This document shows, in pieces, positions 4,326 through 8,787 of a stretch of 8,787 nucleotides of DNA. Source of the stretch: Actinomycetota bacterium (lineage in GTDB: Bacteria > Actinomycetota > Actinomycetes > Nanopelagicales > Nanopelagicaceae); the NCBI GenBank assembly GCA_009701085.1, contig WLKV01000018.1:1-8787 (forward strand), in the 5' to 3' direction. A program made the translations under genes and the position numbers. The notes under the pieces were generated by a model. The model searched no databases, was not told the origin of the DNA, and saw only the letters and a program-made list of their open reading frames with translations. Position 1 is the first letter of the stretch. The number at the start of each line of letters is the position of its first letter.

Positions 4326-5222
4326 TTACCTTTTGTTGACGTTGGAAAGCGCCCACAAAACGCAGAGAACGATGCCAATGGCAGAGAGAACCATCGTCAG
4401 AGTTACTGATTCACCGAGCAAGAGTGCAGACCAACCTAAAGTCATGATTGCTTGCAGTTGCTGCACCTGAGATCCGTGTGCAACTCCAAAGTCACGAAGT
4501 CCGCGGTACCAAGCAAAGAAACCCAAGTACATGGATGAGAAGCCGATTGCGAGTAAGCCTAAGAGTGCATCACCATGGAAATCATGTGATGAGATTGTCT
4601 GCGCATAAACAATCGCTGATGCTGGAATCGCAATCGGTAAGCTGACAACGACTACCCAAGAGATAACCTGCCAGCCAGGCATAAATGAAGTTAATGAAGC
4701 ACCTTCTACGTAGCAATAAGAAGATGCAATCACAGCACCGATGATTAAGAGATCGGTGAATAAATCAGAGTCAGAAGTTCCGCCTCGAGTAACTGAGAAA
4801 GCGATGAGTAGAACTGTGCCAAGACTTGAAGCGACCCAGAAAGATGTGCCCGGATGCTTTCTATGCTTAATCACAGCGATGATTGCAGTTACAAGTGGCA
4901 TCACTGCGGCAATAACTGAGACGTGCGCCGATGTGGTCCGTTGCAGTGCGAGTGCAATCAGAATTGGCCAGCCGAAGACTGCTCCAAGTGCCGTGAATGC
5001 AGTTGGTCGCCATAGCTCGCGTGGAAGCTTCGGAACCTTTGCAATCAACATGAGTGGAATCGCCAAGCATGCTGCAATTACCGGACGAGCAAAGGCTGTA
5101 AAGAGTGGGTCAAAACTCTTGAGCGCTAACTTGGTAAAGGGCAGCGAGAGTGAGAATGCAAAGATTCCCAGGAAGGCAAAGAAGAGACCGCTTCGCTGAG
5201 TTTTAGTAAGTGAAACGGCCAT
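4326..5222 (-). CDS. EamA/DMT-superfamily transporter
   Basis: The 298-residue protein is very hydrophobic with about ten membrane segments arranged as two EamA repeats (roughly 12-145 and 153-290), the normal size for 10-TMS drug/metabolite transporters. It starts with SGLFFAFLGIFAFSLSLPFTKLAL (11-34) and has the repeat-end pattern in both halves (STxAHVSVIAAVMPLVTAIIAV-like, about 97-117; HGSQVQQLQAIMTLG in the second, about 249-263). A few Lys/Arg close the C-terminus (NVNKR). Such proteins export or import metabolites, amino acids or drugs; the substrate cannot be inferred. ATG 5222 follows the IolG-like stop by 4 nt, with no ribosome site, so coupling is likely. It may move a product of the sugar pathway upstream, or act with the TipAS/DinB genes in toxin efflux. 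Confidence 0.82.
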   Translation of the reverse strand: MAVSLTKTQRSGLFFAFLGIFAFSLSLPFTKLALKSFDPLFTAFARPVIAACLAIPLMLIAKVPKLPRELWRPTAFTALGAVFGWPILIALALQRTTSAHVSVIAAVMPLVTAIIAVIKHRKHPGTSFWVASSLGTVLLIAFSVTRGGTSDSDLFTDLLIIGAVIASSYCYVEGASLTSFMPGWQVISWVVVVSLPIAIPASAIVYAQTISSHDFHGDALLGLLAIGFSSMYLGFFAWYRGLRDFGVAHGSQVQQLQAIMTLGWSALLLGESVTLTMVLSAIGIVLCVLWALSNVNKR

Positions 5223-5226
5223 CTAC

Positions 5227-6234
5227 TTAGTTGAGATTAACTTTGACAGACTTTCCAGTGCGAGCTGATTCGTGAGCTGCATCAGCGAGAATCAGTGCAG
5301 CGCGGCCATCGTCATAGGTAGAACCAAGGACCTTGCCAGTCTTAATTCCCTCAACAAAGAGTTTGAGTTCATTGCGGTAAGAATCTGCGTAGCGTTCGAG
5401 GAAGAAGTCCATAAATGGCTCTCCTGCAGTCGTTGCATCCTTGGTAAATGACTTCACAGTTGAATCAGAGAGATTACTGATCTGAAGCATTCCCTTATCA
5501 CCGAAGATTTCAGCACGCTGGTCATATCCAAATGCTGCATGGCGTGAATTCACGATGGTGACGAGTTCGTTATTTGCACCCTTCATGACAACGCTGACGT
5601 TATCAAAGTCGCCTTCCTCCTTGATGTAATCGCAGAAGCTATTTGCTCCGAATGCAGTTACTTCAACGATATTGGGAACGAAGTTACGCGCCATATCGAA
5701 ATCATGGATAGTCATATCGCGGAAGATTCCACCAGAGACTGCGATGTAAGCCTGTGGCGCAGGTCCTGGGTCCCGGCTCGTAAGGATTACCTGCTCGATA
5801 GTTCCGATAGTTCCATCGACGACCTTTGCCTTAAGTGCAAGGTACTGAGGATCTTGTCGGCGGTTAAAGCCAAGGGTGATATTGATCTTCGCAGCATTTG
5901 CTTGAGCGCGGAATTCTTCGACGTTCTTGATATCGAGATCAAGCGGCTTTTCGCAGAGAGCATGTACGCCATGAGCAATGCATTCACGGATGAGTGGAAT
6001 GTGTGTTGCAGTTGGTGAGCCAATGATGACTGCATCGATTTCACCAGAAGCAATCACAGCTGAAGGATCGCTAGAAACCTTGCCACCGAATGCAGCGGTT
6101 ACCTTCTTTGCATTCTCTTCAAAGGGATCGACAACATAGACAAGCTCGAGCTCGGGGGTGTCATTGACGCTTCCAGCATGGACGTAGCCGATACGACCGG
6201 CACCAATAATTGCGATTCTGATTTTCTGAGTCAT
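5227..6234 (-). CDS. iolG: Inositol 2-dehydrogenase-like Gfo/Idh/MocA oxidoreductase
   Basis: The 335-residue NAD(P)-dependent dehydrogenase has an N-terminal Rossmann fold with GAGRIG (11-16) and the acidic D36 after the second strand (YVVDPF), which favours NAD. Next come the CEKPLD motif (94-99, Lys96), FNRRQDP (123-129) and GGIFRDMTIHDFD (168-180), in which Asp173 and His177 correspond to the catalytic Asp and His of IolG. Length and motifs fit myo-inositol 2-dehydrogenase, which oxidises myo-inositol to scyllo-inosose in the cytoplasm. A neighbouring IolE-like gene supports this, but paralogues acting on scyllo-inositol or other polyols look alike. ATG 6234 lies 36 nt after the preceding oxidoreductase gene, the largest gap between consecutive genes from 4326 to 8787; AAGGAA lies rather far upstream (about 15 nt). 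Confidence 0.75.
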   Translation of the reverse strand: MTQKIRIAIIGAGRIGYVHAGSVNDTPELELVYVVDPFEENAKKVTAAFGGKVSSDPSAVIASGEIDAVIIGSPTATHIPLIRECIAHGVHALCEKPLDLDIKNVEEFRAQANAAKINITLGFNRRQDPQYLALKAKVVDGTIGTIEQVILTSRDPGPAPQAYIAVSGGIFRDMTIHDFDMARNFVPNIVEVTAFGANSFCDYIKEEGDFDNVSVVMKGANNELVTIVNSRHAAFGYDQRAEIFGDKGMLQISNLSDSTVKSFTKDATTAGEPFMDFFLERYADSYRNELKLFVEGIKTGKVLGSTYDDGRAALILADAAHESARTGKSVKVNLN

Positions 6235-6270
6235 TGCGTGAGCCTATTCCTTGATACGTAGTTGGTGAAG

Positions 6271-7293
6271 TTACTTGTAGCGAGTCCCGATGAGATTGCC
6301 AATTTCAAGGACTGTCTTGATATTAGAAAGTGAATCGTGGTGGGTATAGAGAGGCCCCTCAAGAAGTCCTTGTTCTACATATTGAGCAAAAGCATGTACC
6401 TGATAGATAAGTCCGAGATGCTCAGGGATTCCAAGTTCATCTACCCAAGTGGTCTGTGCCCCGTTGAATGTGGATTCATGGAAGGTAATCGAAGATGGGG
6501 TAAACCAAGGTGTCCCAAAGGTGATCGCACCCTTTGAGCCAGATACCCCAGCCCAGTGAGGAAGTGTTGTGCGAGCTGAAAGAACAAAGTTTGAACGCGA
6601 CCCGTTGGCAAAGCGCATAAATGCGTGGGTCTCTTCATCAATATCGTTGGGATGTAACTTTCCAAAGGCATGAATCTCAGTTGGATTACCTAGGAACTGC
6701 TGCGAAAGAGCTGCTGGATAGATACCCATATCGATGATGGGATTTCCGCCGCCTATGGTGAAGAGGCGAGTGACTTCGAGATTGTTCTGGCAGAAGTTGG
6801 AGACTACGAGTTCAACATCTCCAAGTGCGCCACTAGCAACGAGCTGGCGTGCAATATCCATCTGCGGCAAGAAGCGAGTCCACATTGCTTCCATCGCAAG
6901 GACCTTCTTCGCCTTTGCTGCTGCATAAATCTGTTCTGCCTCTGCGTAATCCATTGTGATGGGCTTTTCGATCAGAACATGCTTGCCAGCGTTGATAGCA
7001 ACGAGTGCAACCTCTAAACGATCAGAGGGCAACGTTCCGATATAAATTGCATCAATATCATCACGAGCTGCCAGTTCTTCATAAGAGTTGTGGAATGAAT
7101 CAAGGTTCCACTTCTGGGCAAAAGCTTCAGCCTTGCCGGGTGTGCGAGATGCAACTGCTACAAATTGTTGAGTTGAATTCAGTTGTGCAGTCTTAACCAT
7201 CGCATCTGAAATCCATCCTGCACCGAAGATTCCCCAGCGTAGCGGCTTTGAATCAGCTGCCGAAAATACATGTGGCTTTGGAAGTGTGGTCAT
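6271..7293 (-). CDS. Gfo/Idh/MocA oxidoreductase, dihydrodiol dehydrogenase type
   Basis: The 340-residue protein has a Rossmann motif GAGWIS (24-29), preceded by an about 20-residue leader, then SRTPGKAEAFAQKW (49-62) in the cofactor-discriminating region. SRT in place of an acidic residue suggests NADP preference. The catalytic EKP motif follows (109-111), then EAMWTRFLP (135-143), and IIDMGIYP (186-193) at the active site. MWTRFLP and DxGxYP are hallmarks of the subgroup with dimeric dihydrodiol dehydrogenase and D-xylose 1-dehydrogenase (NADP). The substrate is probably a sugar or polyol. AAGGTG overlapping the upstream stop codon is a good ribosome site for ATG 7293. It differs in motif set and inferred cofactor from the IolG-like neighbour, so the two likely catalyse different steps. 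Confidence 0.75.
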   Translation of the reverse strand: MTTLPKPHVFSAADSKPLRWGIFGAGWISDAMVKTAQLNSTQQFVAVASRTPGKAEAFAQKWNLDSFHNSYEELAARDDIDAIYIGTLPSDRLEVALVAINAGKHVLIEKPITMDYAEAEQIYAAAKAKKVLAMEAMWTRFLPQMDIARQLVASGALGDVELVVSNFCQNNLEVTRLFTIGGGNPIIDMGIYPAALSQQFLGNPTEIHAFGKLHPNDIDEETHAFMRFANGSRSNFVLSARTTLPHWAGVSGSKGAITFGTPWFTPSSITFHESTFNGAQTTWVDELGIPEHLGLIYQVHAFAQYVEQGLLEGPLYTHHDSLSNIKTVLEIGNLIGTRYK

Positions 7294-7302
7294 TGCTTCA
7301 CC

Positions 7303-8379
7303 TTACTTATCTGGGTTAGGAACGGTTACATCGCGAACGAAGGATTCGAGGTCGTTGACGGATTGCAAGAATCCTCGGAGAGTGCGAAGGGTTCCACCGA
7401 AGTTGGTGAACTCTTCAACCGTCAGACCATCAACGTCATACATCTTTCTAAACTCTGGAAAGTTTTCGAGAAGCGGATCAAGGATGCGTGCCTCAATCGG
7501 TTCGTTGACGCTATTGAGGTTGGGGGTAATGCCCATCTCATTGATCTTTACCTGCCATGCATATGGAGGAGAAATCACAGAATCTCCACCAAGAATTTCA
7601 GACCAGTGCATGTGATTGCGGAAAGCTGCAGATAACAAACGAGTGCGATAGCCGCGCTCGGTATAAATCTTGTGTGCATGTCTAAAGACTGCAACGCCAG
7701 CCCATTCAAGAATCTCTGGGTCCACTTTGGCGCCCATTTTTTCTGCGCCAACCTTTACCCAGTCATCGACGCGGCCAACCATGATGGTGCAGACAGGTCC
7801 CATCTGTGAGATATCAAGACCTTCAGCCTCGCGACGCTTTAGCCCGCGCTCGATAGCTTCGGCAACTGCGATTGTCTGGGCCACAGAGAATGAAACTGTC
7901 GCGTTGAGGCTGACACCTTGGTAGGTCGCTTCTTCAAATGCAGAGATTGCTTCACTCGTTACTGGAATCTTGACGATGATGTTCTTGGCAAGCTTTGAGA
8001 ATTCAACAGCTTGTGCGGCAAGTGCCTTGGCATTTCGGAAATTGCGCGGATCAGTCTGAATTGAAAGACGACCATTACGACCGTTGTACTTTTCAAATTC
8101 ACCTTCGAATAGCTTTGCAGCGTTGAGAGAGAGCTCTTTGACCATCGCCCAACCGATTTCATCTTCTGTTGCAATGGGATTCGCTTTTGCATATGCCTTA
8201 ATACGCTCAACCCAATGTGGAGCGTCCGCCTTGATTGCAGTTAGTGCAATTACGGGGTTACAGGTTGCCCCAACGATTCCCCAGTTAAGGGCATCTGTGA
8301 GCTCTTTGGGATCTGCTGAGTCATTCCAGAGAACAGTTTTGGAGTTCTCCTTCATATAGAGAAAAGGTGATTGGTTCAT
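7303..8379 (-). CDS. Transaldolase-family protein in a polyol catabolism operon
   Basis: The 358-residue TIM barrel has transaldolase hallmarks: WGIVGATCNPVI (33-44; family G-x-T-x-NP), SIQTDPRNF (106-114; in place of the usual SxEVDPR), the Schiff-base lysine in IIVKIPVT (134-141; Lys137), LNATVSFSVAQ (158-168), VGRVDDW (201-207) and ILGGDSVISPPY (262-273; family xLxGxDxxTxxP). It is longer than fructose-6-phosphate aldolase and nearer true transaldolases. It would transfer a dihydroxyacetone unit between sugars or phosphosugars, but T-to-C/A changes around motif 1 and the association with IolE/IolG-like genes suggest a pathway-specific role rather than pentose-phosphate housekeeping. ATG 8379 is 5 nt after the preceding stop; a second ATG at 8355 is less likely because sequence before it still looks family-like. 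Confidence 0.8.
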   Translation of the reverse strand: MNQSPFLYMKENSKTVLWNDSADPKELTDALNWGIVGATCNPVIALTAIKADAPHWVERIKAYAKANPIATEDEIGWAMVKELSLNAAKLFEGEFEKYNGRNGRLSIQTDPRNFRNAKALAAQAVEFSKLAKNIIVKIPVTSEAISAFEEATYQGVSLNATVSFSVAQTIAVAEAIERGLKRREAEGLDISQMGPVCTIMVGRVDDWVKVGAEKMGAKVDPEILEWAGVAVFRHAHKIYTERGYRTRLLSAAFRNHMHWSEILGGDSVISPPYAWQVKINEMGITPNLNSVNEPIEARILDPLLENFPEFRKMYDVDGLTVEEFTNFGGTLRTLRGFLQSVNDLESFVRDVTVPNPDK

Positions 8380-8384
8380 CTCTA

Positions 8385-8787
8385 TTACTTCACTCGTGCA
8401 GCGCGAGTTGCAGCAAGGATGTGCTCGCGTGTGCGCTGTGCGATTGGGAAAGGCATATCGACAGGGCAGCCATACATATCTTGCTCGATGATTGCGAAGA
8501 TTTCTGGATTAATTTCAAGTGCGCGCTCGATGATTGGCGCAAACTTTGGAACGCCTTCGAAACCTGGCTCTGTCATTACGCCTTTGGCAACTGCATCACC
8601 GAACGGAACGTCATTCTTTAAAGTCTCAGCCAAGATATCTGGGTGCACCTGCTTAAGATGCAAATAACCAATGCGCTCTGGATATGCGTTCATCATCTTG
8701 AGGTTATCGCCTAAGTAATAAGCAAAGTGACCGGTATCAAGGCAGAGATTTGAATACTTTGGATCAGTCTCTTGTAGGTAGCGCTCA
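8385..8787 (-). CDS. IolE-like sugar phosphate isomerase/epimerase (5' end outside window)
   Basis: The frame is open from the window edge to TAA at 8385-8387, giving about 133 C-terminal residues of a xylose-isomerase-like TIM barrel. Visible metal and substrate sites are NLCLDTGHFAYYLGDN (Asp and His ligands), RIGYLHLKQVHP and AIIEQDMYGCP (Glu ligand near the C-terminus), followed by a closing helix with PFPIAQRTREHI. The internal ATGs near 8691-8696 are not starts, since homology extends upstream. Related enzymes are inosose dehydratase (IolE) and various ketose epimerases; the EQDMY ending differs from classical IolE, so the exact reaction is open. It is the first visible gene of the - strand operon, 5 nt before the transaldolase gene. 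Confidence 0.75.
   Translation of the reverse strand, partial: ERYLQETDPKYSNLCLDTGHFAYYLGDNLKMMNAYPERIGYLHLKQVHPDILAETLKNDVPFGDAVAKGVMTEPGFEGVPKFAPIIERALEINPEIFAIIEQDMYGCPVDMPFPIAQRTREHILAATRAARVK

Noticed and set aside
4316..4378. 21-residue N-terminal extension of the TipAS protein
   Set aside because: It overlaps the EamA gene end and adds residues outside the domain; ATG 4315 is at the domain start.
4741..5199. 152-residue + strand open frame
   Set aside because: It lies wholly antisense to the EamA transporter gene, has no family resemblance or ribosome site, and is a codon-shadow.

Overview
The window looks like chromosomal DNA of a streamlined, moderate- to low-GC actinobacterium. 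The best guess is a freshwater acI/Nanopelagicales type (Planktophila-like). This rests on tight gene packing, GC below 50% by eye, several starts with no Shine-Dalgarno but a TANNNT box 6-7 nt before the start codon (leaderless transcription, typical of actinobacteria), and the family content (TipAS, DUF2200, DUF4287, DUF1761, stand-alone GyrI-like, YCII). It is an inference from style, not from a marker gene.

Left part, + strand (1-3019): the 3' end of an unidentified gene (1-143); a GyrI-like effector-binding protein (279-752); a 535-bp stretch without protein genes (753-1287); then a compact run DUF4287, DUF2200, YCII, SRPBCC, YCII (1288-3019). The 535-bp stretch holds a 49-nt direct repeat carrying terminator-like hairpins, a divergent tRNA-Gly-like gene with CCA encoded, and a strong intrinsic terminator.

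A conserved ~25-nt element (TCCGGYTTATAGGG then a CTCT-rich tail) occurs three times, at 221, 757 and 1230. Each copy begins exactly 58 nt before an ATG. Two of these ATGs start real genes, with a TANNNT -10 box 6 nt before the ATG. This fits an operator for a shared activator at about -58 to -34 of leaderless promoters.

Right part, - strand (3016-8787): eight co-directional, closely spaced genes. In transcription order they are an IolE-like sugar isomerase/dehydratase (5' end outside the window), a transaldolase-family protein, a dihydrodiol-dehydrogenase-type Gfo/Idh/MocA oxidoreductase, an IolG-like inositol 2-dehydrogenase, an EamA transporter, a TipAS protein, a DUF1761 membrane protein and a DinB-family protein. 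The first four look like part of a polyol/inositol catabolic operon. The remaining genes, with the convergent + strand run, form a cluster of small single-domain ligand-binding or putative detoxification proteins. The two transcription directions meet with a 4-nt overlap of stop codons at 3016-3019.
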